In this document: positions 33,796-43,138 of the stretch, one piece after another
How the letters are laid out: each line of letters starts with the position of its first letter
Position numbering within the stretch: the stretch's first letter is position 1
Assembly (NCBI GenBank): GCA_027485575.1
Contig: JAIXQU010000068.1
Location: 1-63,718, forward strand
Direction: 5' to 3'
DNA: 63,718 nucleotides
From: Cytophagaceae bacterium
Lineage (GTDB): Bacteria > Bacteroidota > Bacteroidia > Cytophagales > Flexibacteraceae
Notes under the pieces: generated by a model
Told to the model about the DNA's origin: nothing
Seen by the model: only the letters and a program-made list of their open reading frames with translations
Databases searched by the model: none
Program-made: the position numbers and the translations under genes

Positions 33796-36700
33796 GTTTC
33801 CTGGACTTTGAGAACCCACCTTAAAAATCTGAAACGAAGCATTAACCCAATTACAAGAGTAAAAAACCAAATAACAAAAATGTTAAATGTTTCTGTTGGG
33901 AAATACCTTCCGCAGAAGTGTTTTAGTGGTGCATAAAAATGAGCCCGAAAGTCAAGGAAGTGACTGGGCTCTGGTATTTGGAAAATGGGTGTAGATTTTC
34001 GGATGATTCCTTCTTTTGACAATTCCGACCCGGGAATCATTATGTTGTCATTTTTTACCAAATCGCTAACTCTCTCATTTTCTGAAAATTGCTTTAGATC
34101 TCCGATGGTTTTTACATGCGAGGGAAGTTTTGCGAACCTGGAAAGAACTTCGTTTTGTTTATTTTCTTCTTTTTGATAAGCTTGGTTGTAGTAATGTTTA
34201 AAACCTTTCAGTTTTAAGAGAATCTTAGAATGGTCTTCTTCTTTTAAAGGCAAATTTTGAACTGCTTTCCACTCAGAAGGGTTCACTCCAAATCCATTTC
34301 CTTCCTTGCATAATTCTTTAAAAAGTAATGTTTGCTTTAATTGGATGTCAGCGGGTTTTTCATTTGAATTTGCCCGAAAGTACAAATCATTCAAAAGCGT
34401 TTCTAACTGGGTTAGATAGTAGGTTCTTTTATATTGGAATTCGGCCATTTTTTGTTCTGTACCAAAAATGATTTTTTGGAATTCATTGTTTTTAAACTGA
34501 GCCACCATGAGTGCTTCATAAGCCCAACGGGATACCATTAGTTCACCCACTACAGGAACCTTTGAAATATTGCCAAAAGTTGGATTGAGTTTATCAAATC
34601 GGATAACAACCCCACCAAGAACAAGTTGTGGGATTAGAAGAAGTGGTATCAAGATATAAACCACCACGGCTTTCTTTAGGGTATCAGAAAGCAAAAGGCC
34701 CATCATATTTGCACAACAGGAGGTTGAAAACATAACCAACCAAAACTCCATGCCTATGTCATTTACTTCCAGGACAAAATCGCTTATGGCCACAAATGCC
34801 AAAGTGTGTAAGGCAGAAAGTGAAAAAAGCAATGTTATTTTGGCGATGAGGTAGCTGCTTCTGCTCAGGTGCAAAAACCGCTCTCTTTTTAAAGTTAACC
34901 GGTCTCTGATTATTTCTTCAGCGCTTACGGAAAGCCCCATGAAAAGTGCCACAATCACTGACATGAAAAAGTAAGCCGGAATGTTTTCATTCAGGAAAAA
35001 CAAATAAGGCTTGTCTTCAAATCCATTTGTTGGGGAATATCTTACAATAATTGCCAATAGAAGTGCCAAAAAAGGTGCCTCAAATAAGTTGATTATCAAA
35101 TATTGGCTGTCTCTGATTTTCGAAAGAAAATCCCTTTTAAGGTAAATGAAGATCTGCTGAACAAATCCGGGCTGGCATATCAGCTTGGGAACCAGTGTAC
35201 TCACATTTTCATCTACCGTGGGTTTGGGAGATTTTAGGTAAAGCTCGTTCCAATCTTGTGGCAGCTTTTTCCTCTGCTCAGTTTCTTCCCCAAATTCGTT
35301 GATTATTTTTAACTCAATCAAGTCGAAAATTTCAGCCACATCAGCAACCTCAGCTCCGTCATGAATGGGAGGAAGTTGCATCGCATCCCTGAAATAAGGC
35401 ACCGCTTCCAGGGTGTTTCCATAATAAATGGGAAAACCACCTTTGTCCAAAACCAGCAAGCGGTCGAACATCTTAAAGATTTCGGGTGAAGGTTGGTGGA
35501 TAATTACAAAAACAAGCTTTCCATTGAGCGCAAGGTCTTTGAGCAACTCCATGGTTTTCACACTATCTCTGCTACTTAATCCGGAGGTAGGCTCGTCAAC
35601 AAACATAATTGACGGTTGCCGAATCAATTCCATCCCAATGTTTAGCCTTTTTCGCTGCCCGCCTGAAACTGTTTTTCGGGATACCGAACCAACTTCAATG
35701 TCCCTGGCTTCATTTAATCCAAGAGAGGATAGCGTTTTGTCAACCAGTTCACAAATCTCAGGTTCTTCTAAATTTCCAAAACTGAATTTGGCAGAGAAAA
35801 ACAGATTTTGAAAAACCGTGAGATGCTCATTAAGCACATCATCCTGAGGCACATAACCAATTACGCCTTCTAGTTCCTCAGGGTATTCATGTACGTTTTT
35901 TCCATTGATGAATACTTTGCCTTTACTAGGTTTATCGTTTCCGTTGAGAACATTGAACAAAGTTGATTTTCCACAACCGCTTGCGCCCATTATGGCCACC
36001 ATTCTTCCCCCCTTTTCTGAAATACTTAGGTTATGCAAGCCCGTTTTCCCATTTGGAAATTGGAACTCAACATTTTTGGCCTCAAAGTGAATGGGGGACC
36101 TATCTATTGGTGTTGAAAACTTTTCTCTGATGTCAGTGAAAAATACCGGGTCCATTTCATCCTGCCTTATGGTCGCACCGGGTGCCCAAACCCTACTCAC
36201 GCCATTTTGCATGATTTGGCCATTTAAATAGGTATCTGAATTGCCAAAATACCTGACAAAATAAGTCTCAATGGATGGAAGTTTTAAAACGACAATTTCT
36301 CCCTCCATCTTTTCCTTTTTCTGAAAAAGCCCACTCTTTAACTCAAGATTTTCATTTTTTGCAAGAGTGAGTGAATACGGCAAATCCAATTCCAGGGCAG
36401 TCCGTGCCGAGCCGTATGCTTTAAGGAGATCAATATCCTTAATTTGAAGATTTAAGGCTTGTTCAATCTTTTCAAGAATTTTATTTTCTGCAAAAGATAC
36501 ATTCCCATCCAAAGCTGAAAGTTCTACCAATTCAAGGTAGAGGAAAAACTTTTGGGAAAGCTTTAACTCAGTATTTACAATACCTGCAATCGATTCAAGC
36601 TCTTTGTCAATCCAGCCCTCGGTGTCCTTTTTTTCTTCAAATTTCTGCAAGGTTTTTTCAAGCAGATTTAAAAAAATAGCCACCGACCTTCCAGTAAGGT

Positions 36701-36809
36701 GGTGGCTTAAAAATTGTTCTATTCTATTCTTTTCTACTTCTTGAATTCCATCAGAACCAGCAAGGATAACATAGAGTCTTAAAAAGGACCGAATTAGTTG
36801 CTCATTCAT
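33792..36809 (-). CDS. TerB-ABCG fusion transporter
   Basis: The 1005-residue protein joins three parts. Residues 1-150 form a helical TerB-like domain with two acidic motifs (LAGSDGIQEVE near 16-26 and LSALDGNVSFAE near 97-108). Residues 165-230 are beta-rich, possibly a degenerate FHA domain. From 235 comes an ABCG-type ATPase with Walker A GASGCGKST (275-283), signature VSGGQ (381-385) and Walker B MFVDEP (402-407), followed by an ABC-2 membrane domain (five spans about 570-735, one near 970-995) with a long soluble stretch between the fifth and sixth spans. Substrate is unknown. A lipoprotein gene lies 39 bp upstream in the same transcript. Confidence 0.84.
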   Translation of the reverse strand: MNEQLIRSFLRLYVILAGSDGIQEVEKNRIEQFLSHHLTGRSVAIFLNLLEKTLQKFEEKKDTEGWIDKELESIAGIVNTELKLSQKFFLYLELVELSALDGNVSFAENKILEKIEQALNLQIKDIDLLKAYGSARTALELDLPYSLTLAKNENLELKSGLFQKKEKMEGEIVVLKLPSIETYFVRYFGNSDTYLNGQIMQNGVSRVWAPGATIRQDEMDPVFFTDIREKFSTPIDRSPIHFEAKNVEFQFPNGKTGLHNLSISEKGGRMVAIMGASGCGKSTLFNVLNGNDKPSKGKVFINGKNVHEYPEELEGVIGYVPQDDVLNEHLTVFQNLFFSAKFSFGNLEEPEICELVDKTLSSLGLNEARDIEVGSVSRKTVSGGQRKRLNIGMELIRQPSIMFVDEPTSGLSSRDSVKTMELLKDLALNGKLVFVIIHQPSPEIFKMFDRLLVLDKGGFPIYYGNTLEAVPYFRDAMQLPPIHDGAEVADVAEIFDLIELKIINEFGEETEQRKKLPQDWNELYLKSPKPTVDENVSTLVPKLICQPGFVQQIFIYLKRDFLSKIRDSQYLIINLFEAPFLALLLAIIVRYSPTNGFEDKPYLFFLNENIPAYFFMSVIVALFMGLSVSAEEIIRDRLTLKRERFLHLSRSSYLIAKITLLFSLSALHTLAFVAISDFVLEVNDIGMEFWLVMFSTSCCANMMGLLLSDTLKKAVVVYILIPLLLIPQLVLGGVVIRFDKLNPTFGNISKVPVVGELMVSRWAYEALMVAQFKNNEFQKIIFGTEQKMAEFQYKRTYYLTQLETLLNDLYFRANSNEKPADIQLKQTLLFKELCKEGNGFGVNPSEWKAVQNLPLKEEDHSKILLKLKGFKHYYNQAYQKEENKQNEVLSRFAKLPSHVKTIGDLKQFSENERVSDLVKNDNIMIPGSELSKEGIIRKSTPIFQIPEPSHFLDFRAHFYAPLKHFCGRYFPTETFNIFVIWFFTLVIGLMLRFRFLRWVLKVQET

Positions 36810-36848
36810 CTGATAGGCAGATAGTTCAAATCCTAAATGGAATAAAAC

Positions 36849-37745
36849 CTATTTAATCCAGCTATTTCTGATTTCTGAAATAGAATTGGCCATATCATGA
36901 ATATCCTTTTCGGTAGGAATCATATCGCCCTTGTTTTCAGCTATTTTCTTTGGCCAATCAGCTTTCTTATAAATAGCCTGAGCGACCTCCAATTGACCAA
37001 TCAGCTTTGAAACCAATTCATCATTGTCATTCACTTTTTTCAGCAGTTCAATAAGACTATTCAGTGCCGCTTCTTGTTTTATTACAGTGTTTACAAGGGG
37101 AACAAGGATTTTGTCTTGTTCAATCTTTGGCAATCCGGTAGGCGGATAGTCGTGGATTAGCCCACAATTTAAATAAAGCCCTTCTATAAATGCTCCGGCC
37201 ATAAGCAAAGAAGCATTTTTCATTTGCTCATTGCTTTGTAAAATGGAGGCAGAATGAGCCAAAGAGGCATCTGTTATAGAAATTAAAGAGTCCCTTTTTC
37301 CCAGATTTTTTTCAATTCTTGACAAAATACTTGGATCAAAAGCATTGGATACCCCTATTTTTTCTCCAAGTTTTTTACTTACTGCAAACATTTTTATAGC
37401 CTCCTGTCCTTTTTCGTAAGCAGCCAGGTAACCAACATCAGACCCAAAAACGCCGATGTTAAATGCCGCTTTTGAAGAATTATCAAGAACTTTTTCTGCA
37501 TTTTCAAGCGGGTTTAACAATTTAGCTTCGTATTCTGCCCCTGTCATGGCAATCAAATTTGGAATATCAGAAGGCTTTGGGAGTTTAGAAATTAGCTCGT
37601 CAACCGCATCTAACATTTCAGCATTCTGAGATACAGCTACCGTATCAATAGTTTTTGTTTCTTTTTCCGGGTTTGAGCCACAGGAAGAAAGAAGGGCAAT
37701 TGCCAATGCTGAGGCTATAAATTGTGGAATATGAATTTTCATCAT
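36849..37745 (-). CDS. Helical lipoprotein, partner of TerB-ABCG
   Basis: The 298-residue protein has a lipoprotein signal peptide with lipobox LSSC (Cys near 22) and a mature part that is mostly alpha-helical, with GVFGSDVGYLAAYEKGQEA near residue 100 and acidic/Lys-rich helices elsewhere. I do not recognise a named family. It starts with two consecutive Met codons (37740-37745). The gene ends 39 bp before the TerB-ABCG gene on the same strand, so the pair is probably co-transcribed and may act together at the envelope (inference). Confidence 0.78.
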   Translation of the reverse strand: MMKIHIPQFIASALAIALLSSCGSNPEKETKTIDTVAVSQNAEMLDAVDELISKLPKPSDIPNLIAMTGAEYEAKLLNPLENAEKVLDNSSKAAFNIGVFGSDVGYLAAYEKGQEAIKMFAVSKKLGEKIGVSNAFDPSILSRIEKNLGKRDSLISITDASLAHSASILQSNEQMKNASLLMAGAFIEGLYLNCGLIHDYPPTGLPKIEQDKILVPLVNTVIKQEAALNSLIELLKKVNDNDELVSKLIGQLEVAQAIYKKADWPKKIAENKGDMIPTEKDIHDMANSISEIRNSWIK

Positions 37746-37895
37746 TTTCTTGTTTTGTTGAATTGAGGTCCAATATTGGCAGGTTTTGGCCTAAACTCCA
37801 ACTACAAGATTAAAACAATCCTGTTTTTTTCATTAAAATTATATTTCTACCAACCCACCGGGCATCCCGCTATTCTAAAAATCGATAAATTGGTA

Positions 37896-37903
37896 TACAT
37901 TTG
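37896..37903 (+). promoter_or_regulatory. Putative -7 box (TACATTTG) just before dedA
   Basis: TACATTTG matches TAnnTTTG exactly and ends 6 bases before the ATG at 37910. A transcript from it would start at or next to the start codon. It also shows why the earlier TTG at 37901, inside the box, is an unlikely start. Confidence 0.42.
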
Positions 37904-37909
37904 GCCCCA

Positions 37910-38539
37910 ATGGAGGATGTTGCAAAGTTTATTCAATTTCTGCTCAATTCTGAGGAAATCATTTCAAAGGGTGGACTAATTCTGGTGACTATCATTGTTT
38001 ATGCTGAAACCGGGTTGTTTTTTTGTTTCTTTCTTCCCGGCGATTACCTCTTATTTACAGCTGGAATGTTTTGTGGCTTAGGCATTATCAATGTTCCAAT
38101 TTACTTTCTGCTTTTCTCGCTTGCCGTTGCAGCCATTGCAGGTAATTATACCGGATACTTTTTTGGGAAATATCTTGGTCAGAACTTAATGAACAGGAAA
38201 GAAAATTTCTTTTTTAAAAAACAGTATATAGTTAATACAGAGAAGGTTTTTACCAAGTATGGAGGCAATGCATTAATCATCGGAAGATTCCTGCCTGTTA
38301 TTAGAACCTTCGCACCTATTCTGGCAGGAATAATAAAAATGAAACCAGGCCGATTTGCAATTTTCAATATTTCAGGGGCAATTCTTTGGGTTTTGACCCT
38401 TTGTCTTTTGGGTTATTTTTTAGGAAAACAATATCCAGGTATACTTGACTATGTGGAATACATTATACTTGCGTTTATTTTAGTTACTTCTTTTGCTGTA
38501 ATTAATTCTATTTTGAAAATCAGGAAGGAGAACATATAA
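37910..38539 (+). CDS. DedA family membrane protein
   Basis: The 209-residue protein has the DedA hallmarks: ETGLFFCFFLPGDYLLFTAG (the E-x-PxPGE-type motif, about 30-50), GNYTGYFFGKYLG, and the central FTKYGGNALIIGRFLPVIRTFAPILAG (GRF-x-P-x-R-T-x-x-P-x-x-AG). DedA/VTT proteins are proposed undecaprenyl-phosphate or phospholipid flippases. It is the second VTT-superfamily member in the window, after the TVP38 protein at 22656. The start is ATG 37910 (MEDVAKF). A CocE-type hydrolase gene follows after 17 bp. Confidence 0.93.
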   Translation: MEDVAKFIQFLLNSEEIISKGGLILVTIIVYAETGLFFCFFLPGDYLLFTAGMFCGLGIINVPIYFLLFSLAVAAIAGNYTGYFFGKYLGQNLMNRKENFFFKKQYIVNTEKVFTKYGGNALIIGRFLPVIRTFAPILAGIIKMKPGRFAIFNISGAILWVLTLCLLGYFLGKQYPGILDYVEYIILAFILVTSFAVINSILKIRKENI

Positions 38540-38556
38540 TTATTTGATGGAAAAAG

Positions 38557-40428
38557 ATGGGTAAGCAAAATCCGGGTTTATTTTCTTTTGTCATTTTTTG
38601 GTTGTCGCCATTTCTATTGGTAATGGCACAGGAGTTGCCTTTTGATGTGAAAGCGAACTATACAAAAACAGTGTATCCAATCCAGATGAGGGATGGGGTT
38701 AAGCTGTTCACTGTGGTTTATGAACCCAAAGACAAAAGCCGGAAATACCCCATTCTTTTTCAGAGGACACCCTATGGTGTAGGTCCTTACGGTCCGGATG
38801 ACTATAAGACGCAACTTGGGGGAAATGAATTATTGCAGAAAAGTGGTTATATCTATGTTTTTCAAGACGTAAGAGGGCGGTACATGTCTGAAGGTCAGTT
38901 TCTGGATGTAAGACCTTATAAGCCTTTTAAAAAAGGAAACAAGGACATTGATGAAAGCACAGATACCTATGATAGCATCAGCTGGCTTTTAAAAAAATTA
39001 AAAAATCATAATGGCAAAGTAGGAATGTGGGGAATTTCATATCCAGGGTTTTATGCAGCCATGGGTGCCCTATCCAACCATCCAAATTTAGTTGCTGTTT
39101 CTCCCCAGGCCCCGGTTATGGATTGGTTTTCGGGGGACGATTTTCACCATAACGGTGCTTTATTTCTTCCTCATGCATTTAACTTTTTCAGTTCTTTTGG
39201 AAAAGTAAGAAATGCATTAACAACTGAATCTAATCCGGCATTTAATCATGGCACTCAGGATGGATATTATTTTTTCAAACAAATGGGCCCTGTTGAGAAT
39301 GCCAATAAACTATACCTCAACTATGAAGTACCCTTTTGGAATGATTTGGTTTCACATCCGGACTATGATGAATTTTGGCGGGAAAGAAATGCTTTACAAC
39401 ATTTTAAAGGAGTGCGACCTGCGACTTTGGTTGTAGGCGGACTTTTTGATGCCGAAAATTTATATGGGGCGATTAATCTTTATAAAAGCATAGAGAATAA
39501 AAATCCAAAAGGGTCTAATATGCTTGTTATGGGGCCTTGGAGCCATGGAATGTGGGCAAGGGGTGATGGTCAAAGTTTAGGGCCCTTAAATTTTGACAGT
39601 AAGACAAGCAGTTTTTATAGAAAGAAAATCGAATACGAGTTTTTTAACCACTATTTAAAAGGAGATACCGAGCTTGAGCTTCCTGAAGCGTATATGTTTG
39701 AAACAGGTTCAAATGTTTGGAAAGCCTATAAAACCTGGCCTCCCGGTGAAGCGGAAGAAAAAGAACTTTATTTTTTCCCTTCCGGAAAATTATCGACTTC
39801 TATGGAAGGATTGATAGCCGGAAATAGTTTTGATGAGTATATCAGTGACCCAGCCAAACCTGTTCCATTTACAAATGAGATAACGACACAGATGACAAAG
39901 GAGTATATGGTAGAAGACCAAAGGTTTGCATCAAGAAGACCAGATGTTTTGGTTTATGAAACTCCTATTTTGAAAGATGATGTGACTATGACAGGCCCTT
40001 TAAATGCCAATTTGTTTGTTTCAACATCCACGGATGATGCTGATTTTGTGGTGAAACTGATAGATGTTTTTCCCGACCAACCATCAGAACAGGAAAACGG
40101 AAAAAAAATGGGCGGATACCAGATGCTGGTCAGAGGAGACGTTATGAGGGCCAGGTATCGGAATAGTCTTGAAAAGCCAGAACCATTAACCATAAATGAC
40201 ATGAATGAGGTCAAGTTCCAGCTTTGTGATGTGAACCATACCTTTAAGGCAGGTCATAAAATAATGGTTCAGGTCCAAAGTAGCTGGTTTCCTTTGGTTG
40301 ATCTAAACCCTCAGAAGTTTATTAATATTTATAGTGCTAAGCCTGAAGATTTTCAAAAATCAAAAATCAAAATTTTCCATTCCGCCCGGTACCCAAGTTC
40401 AATTAAATTCCTTGAACTGAAGAAATAG
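38557..40428 (+). CDS. Secreted CocE/NonD family hydrolase (S15, alpha-amino acid ester hydrolase type)
   Basis: The 623-residue alpha/beta-hydrolase has an N-terminal signal peptide (about 1-25, cleavage near AQE) and the catalytic triad Ser161 (GISYPG), Asp298 (GGLFDAE) and His330 (GPWSHG). A C-terminal X-Pro dipeptidyl-peptidase C-domain (jelly roll) covers about 400-620. Length and the secreted form match alpha-amino acid ester hydrolases and X-Pro peptidases of family S15; the exact substrate (amino acid esters, acyl peptides, beta-lactam side chains) cannot be told. It converges on the LD-carboxypeptidase gene with 2 bp between stops. Confidence 0.9.
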   Translation: MGKQNPGLFSFVIFWLSPFLLVMAQELPFDVKANYTKTVYPIQMRDGVKLFTVVYEPKDKSRKYPILFQRTPYGVGPYGPDDYKTQLGGNELLQKSGYIYVFQDVRGRYMSEGQFLDVRPYKPFKKGNKDIDESTDTYDSISWLLKKLKNHNGKVGMWGISYPGFYAAMGALSNHPNLVAVSPQAPVMDWFSGDDFHHNGALFLPHAFNFFSSFGKVRNALTTESNPAFNHGTQDGYYFFKQMGPVENANKLYLNYEVPFWNDLVSHPDYDEFWRERNALQHFKGVRPATLVVGGLFDAENLYGAINLYKSIENKNPKGSNMLVMGPWSHGMWARGDGQSLGPLNFDSKTSSFYRKKIEYEFFNHYLKGDTELELPEAYMFETGSNVWKAYKTWPPGEAEEKELYFFPSGKLSTSMEGLIAGNSFDEYISDPAKPVPFTNEITTQMTKEYMVEDQRFASRRPDVLVYETPILKDDVTMTGPLNANLFVSTSTDDADFVVKLIDVFPDQPSEQENGKKMGGYQMLVRGDVMRARYRNSLEKPEPLTINDMNEVKFQLCDVNHTFKAGHKIMVQVQSSWFPLVDLNPQKFINIYSAKPEDFQKSKIKIFHSARYPSSIKFLELKK

Positions 40429-40430
40429 AC

Positions 40431-41348
40431 TCAAAAATTCAGGCTTGTTCTTTCTGGATTTTGACTAAGGAGATACCCGTTTTTTGTCTTTTTGATTGTT
40501 GTTTCTATTCCTAAAAAGATAGGAAAATTTGGTATTCCGTGTCCACATTCTAATCCATAAAAAATGGGTATTTCAGGAAATGTATTTGTGAAAATTTCAA
40601 TTAACGACAGAGGAAAGTTGGCCAAAGGACAATCTGTAAACTGACCTAGAACAATTGCTTTAATAAAACGGCTGGTTTTTGAATGTTTAATTTGATGAAT
40701 CATCCTGTCTATCCGGTAAAAAGCCTCTCCAACATCTTCCAGAAAAAGAATACAATTTGAAAAATCTGGTTCTAAATCTGTCCCCATAGAATTGGATATA
40801 ATACTTAAATTTCCACCAGTTAAAAGCCCTTTTACGATTTCCGATTGAAATTCCATTGGCCCTAAAACATCATATTCCAGACGAGGAGCCGGGTTTAGCA
40901 AAAGTGAAAATAGCTTGTCGAAACTTTCCAAATGTGACCTATCTGCAAAGCGGGCCAACATAAGGCCATGAATCGATGGAAAGCCTAGTTTTTGAATTTT
41001 TAAATGAAGAAAAGTAACATCACTAAATCCAATTACCCATTTTGGGTTTTTTAGAAATTTAGTCCAATCCAGCCTTTGATAGATTCGGCTTAATCCATAC
41101 CCTCCTCTGATACAAAATATGACTTTGCACGATTCTGAATCAAGGGCGTTTTGAAGATCGGATAACCTTTCATCATCAGAACCTGCAAAACTTCCCCAGG
41201 AATAAAAGATTGAACTTCCAGATTCAACCTCAAGACCGGCTATTCTTAAAACATCAATTCCTTTTTCAATTTCAATTTTGGAGGCGCAATAGGAAGGAGA
41301 GACAATAAAGCAACTGTCGCCTTTTTGTAAAATTGGATTGTTTTGCAT
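40431..41348 (-). CDS. LD-carboxypeptidase (peptidase S66)
   Basis: The 305-residue enzyme removes the terminal D-alanine from muropeptide tetrapeptides in peptidoglycan recycling, usually in the cytosol. The catalytic triad fits Ser109 (GFSDVTFLH), Glu204 (FLEDVGE) and His270 (CGHGIPNFP); RGGYGLSRI around residue 81 is also conserved. Length is typical. No signal peptide is seen. The start is ATG at 41346-41348. Microcin C self-immunity proteins of the same family cannot be ruled out, but no microcin genes are present. Confidence 0.92.
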   Translation of the reverse strand: MQNNPILQKGDSCFIVSPSYCASKIEIEKGIDVLRIAGLEVESGSSIFYSWGSFAGSDDERLSDLQNALDSESCKVIFCIRGGYGLSRIYQRLDWTKFLKNPKWVIGFSDVTFLHLKIQKLGFPSIHGLMLARFADRSHLESFDKLFSLLLNPAPRLEYDVLGPMEFQSEIVKGLLTGGNLSIISNSMGTDLEPDFSNCILFLEDVGEAFYRIDRMIHQIKHSKTSRFIKAIVLGQFTDCPLANFPLSLIEIFTNTFPEIPIFYGLECGHGIPNFPIFLGIETTIKKTKNGYLLSQNPERTSLNF

Positions 41349-41477
41349 TTTGCAATATTAAGATTTACAGCCTTTTCTTAGAATTTTATCTATTCCTTAA
41401 CGGATAATAAATCATAAATTCTTTTTTTAATTCTCTTTTATTGAATTTGCGATGTTTTTGAAAATTAAGATAAATTC

Positions 41478-42212
41478 ATGTTGACAAAGCTCAAAACCCT
41501 GGCCTCCATTTATTTAAATATGGCTAAGGTGAATTTCCAAACCAGCAGAAAGTTAAAGGAATTGAAAATGATATATCAACCTTTAATTATTCGGAAAAAC
41601 ACCACAGATGAGCATGTTTTTCAACAAATTTTTTTGTATGATGATTATGAAATTGGCCAATTAAATTTTAGGCCAAAAACCATTATCGATGCAGGATCTT
41701 ATGTTGGATACGCCTCTATTTTTTTCAATTATAAGTATCCGGAGGCCAGAATAGCAGCCATTGAACCTTCTTCTGCCAATTTTGGAACACTTCAGCAAAA
41801 CACCCAGAATATCCCTTCGATAACCAGATACAAAGCTGGGCTCTGGCATAAGGAAGCTAAAATAAAGGTGGTTGATAGAAAAACCGGGAACTGGGGCTTT
41901 ATGATTGAAGAGGTGGGTCCGGATGAAAAGTTTGATTTGGAAACCATAACGGTTCAAAAAATTATGCTGGACAAAGGCTGGGATGAAATTGATATTTTTA
42001 AAATTGACATAGAAGGGTCGGAGTTAGAGTTATTTACATACAACTATGAAGAATGGATTTCGAAGGTCAAAATATTTATCATTGAATTTCATGATAGAAT
42101 TAAACCAGGAACCACAGATGCTTTTTACAATGCCATAAAAGGATTGAAATTTAATCAAATACAAAGAGGTGAAAACCTGATTTTTATAAAGGAAGGCGTT
42201 TTATTAGGGTAG
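41478..42212 (+). CDS. FkbM family methyltransferase
   Basis: The 244-residue protein has an SAM-binding Rossmann core: TIIDAGSYVGYASIFF (motif I, about 65-80), AAIEPSSANFGTL (motif II, with Glu for the ribose) and IDIFKIDIEGSELELF (about 175-190), the FkbM signature DIEG. FkbM-type enzymes O-methylate sugars or polyketide/lipid hydroxyls; here a surface glycan is plausible but not shown. No glycan gene cluster surrounds it. It converges on the M42 peptidase gene with 2 bp between stops. Confidence 0.88.
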   Translation: MLTKLKTLASIYLNMAKVNFQTSRKLKELKMIYQPLIIRKNTTDEHVFQQIFLYDDYEIGQLNFRPKTIIDAGSYVGYASIFFNYKYPEARIAAIEPSSANFGTLQQNTQNIPSITRYKAGLWHKEAKIKVVDRKTGNWGFMIEEVGPDEKFDLETITVQKIMLDKGWDEIDIFKIDIEGSELELFTYNYEEWISKVKIFIIEFHDRIKPGTTDAFYNAIKGLKFNQIQRGENLIFIKEGVLLG

Positions 42213-42214
42213 TT

Positions 42215-43138
42215 TTAGTTCTGTGAATAATGTTCGCCGATCTGTTTAAGCATTTGAATAAATCCAGCAACATCCTCTTTATGAACCGTTTCCAGAGAAG
42301 AGTGTGGGTTGTCAGATGGTGGACCAATAAAACACCAATCGATTGGATATGGTACATTCTGGATTTCTTTTCCATCACTTCCTCCGTAAAATTCAACTTC
42401 CAACTGAAATTGAATTCCCGCCATTTTGAAAATCTTTCTTAACTCATTCACAAAGGCTCTCCTGGGTATTCTACTATCTCTTAAAGATACGACAGACCCT
42501 CTTCCAAGTTGAACTCCTTTTGAGGTCCAGGTAACATCAGCAATGATTGCTTTGTAGGTTCCATATTTTTCAAAAAGTAATCTTGCCAGGTATCCGGCAG
42601 CTCCTCCGCCGTGTTCTTCATAAGTGGTAAAAACAAGGGCAATATTGTTGGCAGTAGGTGCCAATTGTAATAGCGCCCAAACTCCTAACCTGTCATCCAG
42701 ATATGGACTTTTTATTAAAACATCTTCCTGGATAAAATTAGCCTTGTAGCTTAGCGGTGTTCCCGGAATTACAGGCAGGTGGGCATCGATGAGGCTTAAT
42801 TCGCTTTCTTCTTCATTTATCAGTTTGGTTTCCAGCAATTTGCCTTCTTTCTCAAAAACAAGTGCATCACCCGTATTTCCATCTATTCCACCGATAGGTA
42901 TCACATAGTTGTCATAACGGATTGTATAGCCAACAGTATCCATATGGGCATAGAAAGCAATTTTTGGTTTACCAAATACCAAAACCAAATTGTCCTGAAA
43001 ACCATCTCCTTTCCATATCTCAGGTAAATGATTCCAGTTCCTCTGGTTTGAAACGACATAATCAAATACGAAATCCCGGATAGCCCCTTCATCCCCACTT
43101 GTTCCGGGAATACTGCACAAGGTTTTTAACAATTCCAT
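42215..43138 (-). CDS. M42/M20-like metallopeptidase
   Basis: The 307-residue protein shows the two-zinc aminopeptidase pattern: AHMDTVG (His-x-Asp, about residues 75-81), SPYLDDRLG (bridging Asp), TYEEHGGGA (Glu-Glu, catalytic base) and a late SSLETVH (His ligand). The N-terminal SIPGTSGDEGAIRDFV is typical of M42 (TET-type) and related M20/M28 peptidases. It would trim peptides in the cytosol. The closing ADVTW segment departs slightly from classic M42 (ADVT), so the family label is not exact. A 365-bp non-coding gap lies upstream. Confidence 0.85.
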   Translation of the reverse strand: MELLKTLCSIPGTSGDEGAIRDFVFDYVVSNQRNWNHLPEIWKGDGFQDNLVLVFGKPKIAFYAHMDTVGYTIRYDNYVIPIGGIDGNTGDALVFEKEGKLLETKLINEEESELSLIDAHLPVIPGTPLSYKANFIQEDVLIKSPYLDDRLGVWALLQLAPTANNIALVFTTYEEHGGGAAGYLARLLFEKYGTYKAIIADVTWTSKGVQLGRGSVVSLRDSRIPRRAFVNELRKIFKMAGIQFQLEVEFYGGSDGKEIQNVPYPIDWCFIGPPSDNPHSSLETVHKEDVAGFIQMLKQIGEHYSQN

